Shown here in pieces: positions 1 through 6,904 of a stretch of DNA of 32,056 nucleotides. The position numbers and the translations under genes were made by a program. Below the pieces are notes generated by a model that was given only the letters and a program-made list of their open reading frames with translations, was not told where the DNA came from and searched no databases. Source of the stretch: Comamonas sp. lk (GTDB taxonomy: Bacteria; Pseudomonadota; Gammaproteobacteria; Burkholderiales; Burkholderiaceae_C); NCBI GenBank assembly GCA_945861345.1, contig CAMATX010000027.1:1-32056 (forward strand). Reading direction: 5' to 3'. Each line of letters begins with the position of its first letter. The stretch's first letter is position 1.

Positions 1-323
1 CCTACGATCCCGCAGTTCGGCGTGAAAACAAGACCAACCCCGTGGTGTCCTCGACGCTGCACAGCTGAGATCGCTTCCTCAAGGTTCATCAGATTCGCAA
101 GTAACACAGGATCATTGAAGCTGCCAGTTAAACGTTTTCCATCGCGCGTGAAAGGCACCTTACTAGGCTTAGGCTTGCCAGGCTGTTGTATCAATTTCCA
201 AGTGGAAAATTGCCTCTTGCCAGCAAACGCCCTAAGGCCATCCGCCAAATTTTCATAACTAGCGAAGTGGGGCTGCCACCTCCTGGACTGCCCATCTGAG
301 TTGGTCTTTTCGGTTGTAAGCAT
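1..323 (-). CDS. Primase-polymerase (prim-pol/AEP-like) replication protein, N-terminal fragment
   Basis: The minus strand reads open from an ATG at 323 to the window edge, giving about 107 residues with no stop; the rest lies outside the window. The visible part starts MLTTEKTNSDGQSRRWQ, then has a tryptophan-lysine stretch (TWKLIQQPGKPKPSKVPF), a 'SFNDPV' segment, an 'EEAISAVQRRGHHGVGLVFT' helix-turn and a final 'PNCGIVG'. This is the pattern at the front of bifunctional primase-polymerase proteins carried by phages, plasmids and P4-like integrative elements, where the last motif leads to the first catalytic aspartates. Two in-frame ATGs occur (329 and 323); a GGAG sits 6 nt before the one at 323 and directly abuts the one at 329, so 323 is chosen. 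The protein would start replication of the element. It lies downstream of the integrase in the same direction, the usual arrangement in such elements. The family call is by motif only. Confidence 0.7.
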   Translation of the reverse strand, partial: MLTTEKTNSDGQSRRWQPHFASYENLADGLRAFAGKRQFSTWKLIQQPGKPKPSKVPFTRDGKRLTGSFNDPVLLANLMNLEEAISAVQRRGHHGVGLVFTPNCGIV

Positions 324-460
324 CGTCATCTCCAAAATTTATGGAAGCCAACGTGCAAGAACACCCACTAAAAAATGAGAAGGAATTACCGGGAAGAATT
401 TAATGAGCCTCGACCCAGCGTTCTTACACGCTACAGTCAAGACTCCTGCCACCATCGGGG

Positions 461-481
461 CACCACTTGCCGCAAGTGGTG
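461..481. promoter_or_regulatory. 21-bp perfect palindrome, possible element operator
   Basis: Two 10-bp arms, CACCACTTGC and GCAAGTGGTG, are exact reverse complements around a single central C. No T-run follows on either strand, so a protein-binding site is more likely than a terminator. It lies about 140 bp upstream of the primase start. The binding protein is unknown. Confidence 0.45.
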
Positions 482-604
482 AAGGTGCGGTCGGTATTGG
501 CCTTGAGAACCAACAATTTTGGCTATGGTCTCCGTGTGCGGCACATCACGGTCCAGCTCGCTAATCGTTGCAAGACAGGGCTAATGATAATAGGAGTCGC
601 ACAA

Positions 605-621
605 GAAAGGCAAGGCCTTTC
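605..621 (-). terminator. Probable terminator of the integrase gene
   Basis: GAAAGGC and GCCTTTC form a perfect 7-bp stem with a 3-nt loop, 5 bases beyond the integrase stop codon (627-629). On the minus strand the stem is followed by a short TT only, so termination may be weak. Confidence 0.45.
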
Positions 622-626
622 CGGGC

Positions 627-1610
627 CTATCCCAGTTTTTGCGCAAGCTCTGCCGCCGTCGGTCGGTAGTACCTCTTCAGGACCATTAAGCTCTTGTGCC
701 CACTGACAGCAGCCAATTCGATCACGTTTGGCAACTTCTCCGCCATGCGGGTAATGGCAGTGCGCCGCAAGTCATGAAACCGCACATCATCAAGCCCGGC
801 ACGTTTTCGCGCTCGTTTAAATGCAGCGTCCAACGTAAAGAACTTCACGGGGATCACAACACCACTGATGTGCCTTGGCAATTCCGCCAACACTTGGACC
901 GTCGCAGTAGACAGGGGCACCGTCCGCGACTCCCCGTTTTTAGTGTCTGATAAGAATGCCGTCCGATTTTGCAAGTCAATATGCTCCCACCGCATAGACA
1001 GCAGTTCACTTCGTCGCATCGCCGTAGCCAATGCAAGTTGCACAGCGGGCTTTGTCCAATGGCTACGCCGTCCAGTCGGCTCCAACGCAGTCAGCAGCTT
1101 TGAAACCTCATCGTCTGTAAGTACCCGTGACCGTGATTGCGGACTTTGCGGCTTACGCACCATCTGCACAGGATTGGTCACATTTATGCCCCATTCCCGG
1201 CGAGCGTGGTTAATGATGGCCGAGATATACGCCAGTTCACGGATGACTGTTCCACCGCTAACCTCTTTAAGCCGCTCATCTCTGTACGCCGCAATACGGG
1301 CGGCACTCAGATTCGCCATGCTCCACCGTGCAATAGGTTTCCGCATAATGGCTTTGAGGCGGATGCTGTCTTCGGTCACTCCTTTCATTGATGGCGTTAC
1401 TTCCACCAGATACCTCGCGATCACATCACCCAAAGTGGTCCGCTGAGCTTCACTGACGTCAACAAATTGGCCTTTGTCTATCTCGGACTCAAGTGCCCGC
1501 GCCCATTTTTCGGCGGCAGCCTTGCTGTCAAATGTTTTGGTCTGGTCGGGATAACCATCCCGGATGATGCGCGCCTGCCACTTACCGCTACGTTTCCTAA
1601 AAGAAGCCAT
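627..1610 (-). CDS. Tyrosine-type site-specific integrase
   Basis: A 327-residue tyrosine recombinase that would integrate and excise the element to its left. The start MASFRKRSGKWQARI at 1610 is chosen because AGGAA stands just before it and because it begins the usual N-terminal domain of phage integrases; a TTG at 1643 would add 11 residues without support. Residues about 1-55 form the arm-binding region, about 60-145 the SAM-like core-binding domain, and about 160-320 the catalytic domain. The catalytic set looks complete: Arg in 'ATAMRRSELL' (about 199), Lys in 'DTKNGESRTVPL' (about 224), His and Arg in 'HDLRRTA' (about 279 and 282), His in 'SGHKSLM' (about 305), and Tyr in 'LKRYYRP' (about 314). 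The gene is intact and lies 83 bp from moaC, so the element boundary is probably in or close to that gap. Codon choice and GC look lower than in the host genes to the right. Confidence 0.93.
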   Translation of the reverse strand: MASFRKRSGKWQARIIRDGYPDQTKTFDSKAAAEKWARALESEIDKGQFVDVSEAQRTTLGDVIARYLVEVTPSMKGVTEDSIRLKAIMRKPIARWSMANLSAARIAAYRDERLKEVSGGTVIRELAYISAIINHARREWGINVTNPVQMVRKPQSPQSRSRVLTDDEVSKLLTALEPTGRRSHWTKPAVQLALATAMRRSELLSMRWEHIDLQNRTAFLSDTKNGESRTVPLSTATVQVLAELPRHISGVVIPVKFFTLDAAFKRARKRAGLDDVRFHDLRRTAITRMAEKLPNVIELAAVSGHKSLMVLKRYYRPTAAELAQKLG

Positions 1611-1624
1611 TTCCTGTTCCTCAG

Positions 1625-1643
1625 TTGGACAAGACTTGGACAA
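1625..1643. repeat. Tandem direct repeat of TTGGACAA upstream of the integrase
   Basis: TTGGACAA occurs at 1625-1632 and again at 1636-1643, one helical turn (11 bp) apart, 15 bp upstream of the integrase start. Position and spacing suit an integrase arm-type, excisionase or autoregulatory site. No function can be shown from the sequence alone. Confidence 0.35.
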
Positions 1644-1693
1644 ACGATGGTTCGCCGTGCTCCTAGGCTGTTAATTTGTGAGCGCCTACCTCC

Positions 1694-2191
1694 CTAGCGG
1701 TTCACAAAACTTCCGCTCTTGCCCCCATGCTTTTCCAGCAAGTTGATGTCGGTCATGGTCATGCCTCTGTCAACCGCCTTGCACATGTCGTAAATCGTCA
1801 GCAGGGCCACCTGCACCGCAGTGAGCGCTTCCATTTCTACGCCGGTGGGGCCGACGGTTTCGGCGGTGACGGTACACATGACGCAATCGGCCCGGGCGTC
1901 GTCTGCTTTGCCCGCGTGGAGTATTTCAAACTCCACAGCCACCCGCGTCAGGGCCAGAGGGTGGCAAAGGGGAATGAGTTCGCTGGTCTTTTTGGCCGCC
2001 ATGATGGCGGCCACGCGGGCAATGCCCAGCACATCGCCTTTTTTGGCGCTGCCACTTTCAATCAGCTGGCGCGTGGCGGCCAGCATCTCGATGCGGCCGC
2101 TCGCAACGGCTATGCGGTGCGTGTTGGTTTTGCTGCCGACATCGACCATATGGGCTTGGCCCTGGGCGTCAAAGTGGGTGAGTGTGCTCAT
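1694..2191 (-). CDS. moaC: Cyclic pyranopterin monophosphate synthase MoaC
   Basis: A 165-residue protein of full family length. MoaC acts with MoaA in the first step of molybdenum cofactor synthesis in the cytoplasm, turning the 3',8-cyclo-GTP intermediate into cyclic pyranopterin monophosphate. Family landmarks are in order: '[10 protein letters not shown]' near residue 15, '[20 protein letters not shown]' at 50-69, '[11 protein letters not shown]' at 71-81, the '[14 protein letters not shown]' helix at 114-127 and '[10 protein letters not shown]' at 135-144, which carries the active-site Asp and Lys. It is divergent from the M48 protease gene with only 73 bp between them. An integrase of a mobile element lies just beyond its 3' end; the short C-terminus '[10 protein letters not shown]' could have been rewritten by insertion, but this cannot be decided here. 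No other molybdopterin gene is in the window. Confidence 0.95.
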   Translation of the reverse strand: MSTLTHFDAQGQAHMVDVGSKTNTHRIAVASGRIEMLAATRQLIESGSAKKGDVLGIARVAAIMAAKKTSELIPLCHPLALTRVAVEFEILHAGKADDARADCVMCTVTAETVGPTGVEMEALTAVQVALLTIYDMCKAVDRGMTMTDINLLEKHGGKSGSFVNR

Positions 2192-2264
2192 GGCGTGGAC
2201 GTTTAGGGCGGCGCGGGGGCGGGCCGTTTACCGTGGCTTCATTCAAAAGATGCATCATACGGGG

Positions 2265-3869
2265 ATGGCCTACCGAATTTTTAACCCGCCTACCCCCCAA
2301 CAGTGGCTGCTGGCCCGTGCACTGGCCTGCGCTTTGGCCGCGTGCCCCTTGGTAAGTGCGTCGGCACTGACCAGCAATGGCGCACCGACCGCCTCTAAGA
2401 GCCTACCCGACCTGGGCGATGGCACCGAGATGTCGCCCGCCGCCGAGCGCCGCCTGGGCGACAGCATCGCCCGCAGCCTGTACCGCGACCCCGATTACCT
2501 GGATGACCCGGTGCTTGCCGGCTATGTGCAAAGTATTTGGCAGCCCTTGCTGGACGCCGCCCGCGCCCGCGGCGATCTGCGTCCGGACATGGAGGAGCTC
2601 TACGCCTGGGACATCCTCCTGGCGCGCGACCGCTCGGTAAACGCCTTCGCGCTGCCGGGCGGCTATTTTGGGCTGCACCTGGGGCTGGTGGCCATTGTTA
2701 CCACCCGCGATGAACTGGCCTCGGTGCTTGGGCACGAGCTCAGCCACGTCACGCAGCGCCATATTGCGCGCAATATCAACAAGCAAAGCGCGCAGCAGCC
2801 CTGGATGATTGGCGCCATGATTTTGGGCATGCTGGCGGCCGCCAAAAGCAACAGCCCCGACGCGGCCAACGCGATGATCATCGGCGGGCAGGCGGCAGCC
2901 ATCCAGAGCCAGCTCAACTTCTCGCGCGACATGGAGCGCGAGGCCGACCGCGTCGGCTTTGGCGTGAGCACGGCCGCTGGTTTTGCGCCCGAGGGTTTTG
3001 TCGGCATGTTTGAAAAGCTGCAAATGGCCAACCGGCTCAATGACAGCGGCAATTTCCCCTACCTGCGCAGCCATCCGCTGACCACCGAGCGCATTGCCGA
3101 CATGCAAAACCGCATCAACCTGACCACGCCTTCGGCACCAGCGCCGCCCGCACAATGGGAGCCCTTGATGGTGGCCGCCCGCGCCCGCCTCTTGTCTAAC
3201 CCGGGTGTGGACGCGCTGCGCGCCTGGGAGGCCGATGCCCAGCCCGACGCTCTGCAAACCCGCAGCCCGGCGCAACAAGCTGCCACCTTGTACGGCGCCA
3301 CATTGGCCGCCGTCAAATTGCGTGAATTCGACCGTGTCCAGCCTTTGCTTAGCCGGTTGCAGGCCCAGGTGCGCGGTCGTCCAGTGGCCTTGCGCTTGGC
3401 GCAATTGCTCGGCGCCGAGGCCAGCATGGCGCGTGGTGACGCCCCGGATGCGGTGCAGCGCCTGGCGCCCGCGCCGCTTGCAGGCAGTGGCGCCTGGCTC
3501 GACCGGGCGCAGCTCATCCTGATGGCGCAGGCGCAAACCCGCCAAGCCTTGCCCCAGGGCCTGGCGCAGGCCAGCCAAAACATGCACGTGTGGGCGCAAA
3601 ACCACCCGAAGGACGCCAGCGCCTGGCGCACCTTGGGCGCGGTTTACGAGGCCCAGGGCCGCGCGGTCGCCGCCATCCGCGCCCAAGCGCATGCCGACGC
3701 GATCGAGCAAGACTGGAATGCGGCGCTTGCGCGCCTGCGCGCTGCCCAAGATTTGGTGCGCACCAGCCAGTGGGGCGCAGCAGGACCGGATTTCATCGAG
3801 GCCGCCATCGTGGACACGCGCGCCCGCGAAATCGTGCAGCGGCTGCGCGAACAAGCGCTACAGCGCTAA
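2265..3869 (+). CDS. M48-family zinc metalloprotease with C-terminal TPR region (BepA-like)
   Basis: A 534-residue predicted periplasmic protease resembling BepA (YfgC), which degrades or rescues misassembled outer-membrane proteins at the BAM/LPT machinery. A signal-peptide-like stretch 'WLLARALACALAACPLVSASA' spans about residues 14-34. The M48 domain follows: HELSH at 157-161 holds the two zinc histidines and the catalytic Glu, and 'SRDMEREADRVGF' at about 220-232 supplies the third zinc ligand. A 'LPGGYFGLHLGLV' segment at about 130-142 is typical of the family. From about residue 290 on, alanine-rich helical repeats match the TPR half. The reading frame is open much further upstream, but that part overlaps moaC antisense; the ATG at 2265 gives the signal peptide. 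An ATG at 2250 adds five residues and cannot be excluded. It converges on the TerC-family gene, 12 bp away. Confidence 0.9.
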   Translation: MAYRIFNPPTPQQWLLARALACALAACPLVSASALTSNGAPTASKSLPDLGDGTEMSPAAERRLGDSIARSLYRDPDYLDDPVLAGYVQSIWQPLLDAARARGDLRPDMEELYAWDILLARDRSVNAFALPGGYFGLHLGLVAIVTTRDELASVLGHELSHVTQRHIARNINKQSAQQPWMIGAMILGMLAAAKSNSPDAANAMIIGGQAAAIQSQLNFSRDMEREADRVGFGVSTAAGFAPEGFVGMFEKLQMANRLNDSGNFPYLRSHPLTTERIADMQNRINLTTPSAPAPPAQWEPLMVAARARLLSNPGVDALRAWEADAQPDALQTRSPAQQAATLYGATLAAVKLREFDRVQPLLSRLQAQVRGRPVALRLAQLLGAEASMARGDAPDAVQRLAPAPLAGSGAWLDRAQLILMAQAQTRQALPQGLAQASQNMHVWAQNHPKDASAWRTLGAVYEAQGRAVAAIRAQAHADAIEQDWNAALARLRAAQDLVRTSQWGAAGPDFIEAAIVDTRAREIVQRLREQALQR

Positions 3870-3881
3870 GGGCTTGCGGCT

Positions 3882-4595
3882 TTAGGCGGTAGGCGTTTCG
3901 CTTGGGGCCGCTTTGCCCTGGCGCATGCGCCCGGCCAGCAATACCCCAATGACTGCCAGCGCGTAGACGCCATAGCGTGCCAGGCGCGTGCTGTTATCGG
4001 CTGCGCCATCGGCAAGGCCCAGCCAGGGCGCCAGCCAGGGCTCGTTGCACACCATTTGCGCGGCGGTCAGGGCCAACACGGCGCTACCCAAAGCAATGAT
4101 GGACGGAAAGCGCTCGACCAGGCGCAGCACCACGGTGCTGCCCAGCACCACAATGGGCAGGCTGATCAACAGGCCAATTACCACCAAGTCCATAGAGCCG
4201 TGGGCCGCACCGGCCACGCCTAGCACATTGTCGATGCCCATCAGCGCATCGGCCACGATGATGGTTTTCATGGCGGCCCAAAACGTGCTCACCTGAGGGT
4301 CTTGGTGCCCCTCCTCGCCTTGGTCGGCCAGCAAACGGTAAGCCACCCACAACAATCCCAGCCCACCGACCAGCATCAAACCCGGGATTCGCAAAAGCCA
4401 GACCACACCCAGGGTCATGGAAGCACGCACGACCACCGCGCCCATCGTTCCCCACCAAATCGTTTTTTTGCGCAGATGGTCTGGCAGGTTGCGCGCCGCC
4501 AAGGCGATGACGATGGCATTGTCGCCCGCCAGTACCAAATCAATAAGAATAATGGCTAAAAGCGCCGACCACCAAGCGTTTGAAAAGAGTTCCAT
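3882..4595 (-). CDS. TerC-family integral membrane protein (YjbE-like)
   Basis: A 237-residue inner-membrane protein of the TerC family, members of which are linked to metal export (manganese in Alx/YceF/YkoY relatives) and tellurium resistance. The first segment carries the family signature 'IDLVLAGDNAIVIALAARNLP' and a second copy occurs as 'IVADALMGIDNVLGVAG'; the paired acidic residues of these two are the likely metal-binding site. About seven hydrophobic segments are visible, with a hydrophilic loop 'ADQGEEGHQDPQ' after the third. The start is uncertain: ATG at 4595 has GGAG directly abutting it, while TTG at 4601 has AAGGAA about 12 nt upstream; the ATG gives the usual MELFSNAWW start. 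Substrate cannot be inferred. The gene is divergent from the DUF3717 gene and convergent with the protease. Confidence 0.9.
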   Translation of the reverse strand: MELFSNAWWSALLAIILIDLVLAGDNAIVIALAARNLPDHLRKKTIWWGTMGAVVVRASMTLGVVWLLRIPGLMLVGGLGLLWVAYRLLADQGEEGHQDPQVSTFWAAMKTIIVADALMGIDNVLGVAGAAHGSMDLVVIGLLISLPIVVLGSTVVLRLVERFPSIIALGSAVLALTAAQMVCNEPWLAPWLGLADGAADNSTRLARYGVYALAVIGVLLAGRMRQGKAAPSETPTA

Positions 4596-4658
4596 CTCCA
4601 AAGTCTAAGAAATTCCTTCGCGCCCCTTGCGTTTGTGGGGCTTATGGCTGCTGCCGAT

Positions 4659-4674
4659 CCCCACTGCAGTGGGG
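4659..4674. promoter_or_regulatory. 16-bp perfect palindrome between divergent genes
   Basis: CCCCACTGCAGTGGGG is its own reverse complement. It lies between the TerC-family gene (start 4595) and the DUF3717 gene (start 4710), 3 bp upstream of a TATGAT -10 candidate (4678-4683) that would serve the rightward gene, so it overlaps the promoter spacer. It may be an operator; a T-run that would mark a terminator is absent. Confidence 0.4.
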
Positions 4675-4709
4675 CGCTATGATCGCGCCTCTTCTCTAAG
4701 CACCCCCCC

Positions 4710-5138
4710 ATGGCAGGCATTCATATCACCGACATCGAGTCGGCCATCAACTATTGGCGCGCGCTCAGTCCGTCGCCCGATGGCGTGGCCCTGCCCGCAC
4801 CCACGCGCGCGCTGGCTGAAATTTATGCCCTGATGGTGTACTACGGCGAGCAAGAAGCGGATGAAGACACCATGCCGCGTGCGGCCCACGCGGCTTGGTT
4901 GCAGTGGTACGCATCCACGCCGGACACCCCTTGCATCGCCATTTGCTCGACCAGCCAGGGCGACGAAACCTGCAAAGGCTGCGGTCGCAGTTTTGACGAG
5001 GTGCAGCACTGGCCCCAAATGAGCCCGGCCCATAAGCGCGCCACCTGGCGGCGTATTACTTTGGACAACAAGGCCTGGCGCTTCAATAAATATGCCGAGC
5101 GTGCTGCCGAAGGCCCGCCGCCTGCGCCCGCTCCATGA
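4710..5138 (+). CDS. DUF3717-DUF1289 two-domain protein
   Basis: A 142-residue cytoplasmic protein of unknown function made of two small domains. Residues about 4-50 ('HITDIESAINYWRALSPSPD' and on) match DUF3717, which is found mainly in Burkholderiales. Residues about 72-132 match DUF1289: 'TPCIAICSTSQGDETCKGCG' has four cysteines in two CxxxC/CxxC-like pairs suited to metal binding, followed by 'RSFDEVQHWPQMSPAHKRA' and 'TWRRITLDNKAWRFNKYAER'. The end is alanine-proline rich. A TATGAT -10 candidate stands at 4678-4683. The stop codon overlaps the ATG of the NUDIX gene (ATGA), so the two are translationally coupled and probably co-transcribed. The role of either domain is not known to me. 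Confidence 0.85.
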   Translation: MAGIHITDIESAINYWRALSPSPDGVALPAPTRALAEIYALMVYYGEQEADEDTMPRAAHAAWLQWYASTPDTPCIAICSTSQGDETCKGCGRSFDEVQHWPQMSPAHKRATWRRITLDNKAWRFNKYAERAAEGPPPAPAP

Positions 5139-5647
5139 GCAGCGAGCGCTGGAAACCGTCGACTACGGTGGCTGCCATCATTGAGCGTGACGGGCGCTTT
5201 TTACTGGTCGAAGAAGATACGCCCGAAGGCCTTCGCCTGAACAACCCCGCCGGCCACCTGGACCCGGGCGAATCCTTGGTGCAGGCCTGCGCGCGCGAGA
5301 CCCGAGAAGAAACCGCCCACCATTTCACGCCCAGCGCACTGGTCGGTGTCTACTTGGCGCGTGTGCAACTGCCCGACGGCCCCCTGCGCCCTGGCGGCGA
5401 CGATGTGAGCTACTTGCGCTTTGCCTTTTGCGGTCAACTAGGGGCTTTGGAGCCCTCGCGCAATCTGGACAAGGGCATTGTGCGCACCCTGTGGCTGAGC
5501 GCCCAAGAGTTGCAGGCCAGCCGCGCCCAACACCGCAGCGCGCTGGTGTGGCAATGTGTGCAGGACTATTTGCGGGGCCAGCGCTTCCCCTTGGACCTTT
5601 TGTACACCGGGGAAGGTGTGCATGCTTTGCCAGGCGGGTCGGCCTAA
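5135..5647 (+). CDS. NUDIX hydrolase (NudJ-like)
   Basis: A 170-residue NUDIX pyrophosphohydrolase similar in length and layout to NudJ, which removes phosphate from nucleotide di/triphosphates and HMP-pyrophosphate. The strand 'TVAAIIERDGRFLLVEED' opens the fold. The Nudix box runs from Gly40 to about Ala61: G-HLDPG-E, seven residues, R-E-T-R-E-E-T-A. The metal-binding glutamates are all present, but the usual Gly near the end of the box is Ala. The C-terminal part 'RFAFCGQLGALEP' and 'GIVRTLWLSAQEL' is typical of NudJ. The start overlaps the stop of the preceding gene. The stop codon is also the first three bases of the TAAAAT promoter element of mnmA, 9 bp before the mnmA start. NudJ next to mnmA is a common pairing in proteobacteria. 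Confidence 0.9.
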   Translation: MSSERWKPSTTVAAIIERDGRFLLVEEDTPEGLRLNNPAGHLDPGESLVQACARETREETAHHFTPSALVGVYLARVQLPDGPLRPGGDDVSYLRFAFCGQLGALEPSRNLDKGIVRTLWLSAQELQASRAQHRSALVWQCVQDYLRGQRFPLDLLYTGEGVHALPGGSA

Positions 5648-5650
5648 AAT
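5645..5650 (+). promoter_or_regulatory. -10 element immediately before mnmA
   Basis: TAAAAT followed by CGGGCC and then the mnmA ATG at 5657. With a normal distance of about 7 bases from the -10 element to the start of transcription, the mRNA would begin at or next to the A of the ATG, that is, leaderless. No Shine-Dalgarno sequence is visible. The element overlaps the NUDIX stop codon. Confidence 0.45.
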
Positions 5651-5656
5651 CGGGCC

Positions 5657-6838
5657 ATGACCGCCCCTGCCGCCAGCCCCACCAAACAACGCATTGTGGT
5701 GGGTTTAAGCGGTGGCGTGGACTCGGCTGTGACGGCCTATTTGCTGCGCCAGCAAGGCCATGAAGTCCTTGGTATTTTCATGAAAAACTGGGAAGACGAC
5801 GACCAGCCCGCCGGTGCCGACGGCGACCCCAGCACGCCGGGCTACTGCACCTCCAACGAAGATTTTGTAGACGCCGCCGCCGTGGCCGACGTGCTGGGTA
5901 TCGAGATCGAGCACGTCAATTTTGCCGCTGACTACAAAGACCGCGTATTTGCCGAATTTTTGCGTGAATACCAGGCCGGGCGCACGCCCAACCCGGATAT
6001 CTTGTGCAACGCCGAAATCAAGTTCAAAGCCTTTTTGGACCACGCCATGCGCCTGGGCGCGGACGCCATCGCTACCGGTCATTACGCCCGCGTGCGCCAC
6101 AACCCGCGCAGCGCCCGTTACGAGCTGCTCAAGGGCTTGGATCCCAGCAAAGACCAAAGCTATTTTTTGCACCGGCTCAACCAGGCGCAGCTGTCCAAAA
6201 CCTTGTTTCCCGTGGGCGAGTTGCACAAGAGCGAGGTGCGCCGCATTGCCGATGAGATCGGGCTGCCCAATGCCCGCAAAAAAGACTCGACCGGTATTTG
6301 TTTTATCGGCGAGCGCCCGTTCCGCGAGTTTTTGAACCGCTACATCGCCATGGCGCCTGGACCTATCAAAAACCCCAAGGGCCACACCATCGGGCAGCAT
6401 GTGGGCCTGTCGTTTTACACACTGGGCCAGCGCCAGGGACTGGGCATTGGCGGGCTCAAGGCGCGTGGCGCGCAAAAAGGGGGCGGCGAACACGCGCCCT
6501 GGTTTGTCGCGCGCAAAGACATGCAGGCCAACACCTTGTGGGTGGTGCAAGGCCATGACCATCCCTGGCTTTTATCCAAACACTTAAGCGCCATGGATGC
6601 CAGCTGGGTAGCTGGCCACGCGCCGCAATCGACTGCCGCCTTGGCTGCCAAAACCCGCTACCGGCAAAGCGACAGCGCCTGCGCCATCGCGTCGACCGCC
6701 GGTGCCGAATTTGCCTTGGACTTTGCTGCCGCGCAATGGGCGGTTACGCCGGGCCAATCGGCGGTACTGTATGACGGTGAAGTGTGCCTGGGCGGCGGCG
6801 TCATTGCCAGCGTGAGCGCGCTTGACTCAGCGATGTAA
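5657..6838 (+). CDS. mnmA: tRNA-specific 2-thiouridylase MnmA
   Basis: A 393-residue enzyme that puts sulfur on U34 of tRNA Lys, Glu and Gln, using ATP and persulfide from the Tus relay. The PP-loop SGGVDS is at 18-23 after 'QRIVVGL'. The MnmA-specific 'FMKNWEDDD' lies at 41-49. The two catalytic cysteines are C117 in '[12 protein letters not shown]' and C215 in '[11 protein letters not shown]'. Other landmarks are 'ATGHYAR' at 139-145, 'DQSYFLHRL' at 166-174 and '[24 protein letters not shown]' further on, which leads into the C-terminal beta-barrel domains. Length is slightly above the usual 360-370 because of a loop after 'WEDDD' and one near '[12 protein letters not shown]'. It follows the NUDIX gene by 9 bp and probably has its own promoter as well. 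Confidence 0.97.
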   Translation: MTAPAASPTKQRIVVGLSGGVDSAVTAYLLRQQGHEVLGIFMKNWEDDDQPAGADGDPSTPGYCTSNEDFVDAAAVADVLGIEIEHVNFAADYKDRVFAEFLREYQAGRTPNPDILCNAEIKFKAFLDHAMRLGADAIATGHYARVRHNPRSARYELLKGLDPSKDQSYFLHRLNQAQLSKTLFPVGELHKSEVRRIADEIGLPNARKKDSTGICFIGERPFREFLNRYIAMAPGPIKNPKGHTIGQHVGLSFYTLGQRQGLGIGGLKARGAQKGGGEHAPWFVARKDMQANTLWVVQGHDHPWLLSKHLSAMDASWVAGHAPQSTAALAAKTRYRQSDSACAIASTAGAEFALDFAAAQWAVTPGQSAVLYDGEVCLGGGVIASVSALDSAM

Positions 6839-6904
6839 CTGCGCACTCCCCCCGCGTGGGACAATGCACCTTGCCTGATTGATGACTTTGAGAAAGCTGC
6901 TCCC

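Larger units (their letters stand above)
324..626. other. Interval between primase and integrase genes of the element
   Basis: About 300 bases without a convincing gene. It holds the integrase terminator hairpin (605-621), a perfect 21-bp palindrome (461-481) and the ribosome-binding site of the primase gene near 330. A stretch of 47 sense codons on the minus strand (stop at 437-439, open back to 580) translates into protein-like sequence including 'ISELDRDVPHTETIAK' and 'YRPHLHHLRQVVPRWWQES', but has no ATG or good start and may be a gene remnant. No AlpA-type regulator, common in this position in related elements, is seen. Confidence 0.5.

Noticed and set aside
467-706. A 79-codon plus-strand frame in the element gap reaching into the integrase 3' end
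   Set aside because: It runs antisense to the integrase end and covers half of the 21-bp palindrome; no family resemblance.
1655-1693. Resemblance of 'GGCTGTTAAT' to a tRNA-Asn anticodon loop beside the integrase, as a possible tRNA attachment site
   Set aside because: No acceptor, D or T stems can be formed around it; only the loop-like decamer matches.
2403-3854. A 483-codon minus-strand frame opposite the M48 protease gene
   Set aside because: Antisense shadow; the plus-strand gene has zinc-binding motifs and a signal peptide.
4596-4709. A manganese (yybP-ykoY) riboswitch in front of the TerC-family gene
   Set aside because: The conserved riboswitch sequence blocks are not found on either strand; only a short palindrome is present.
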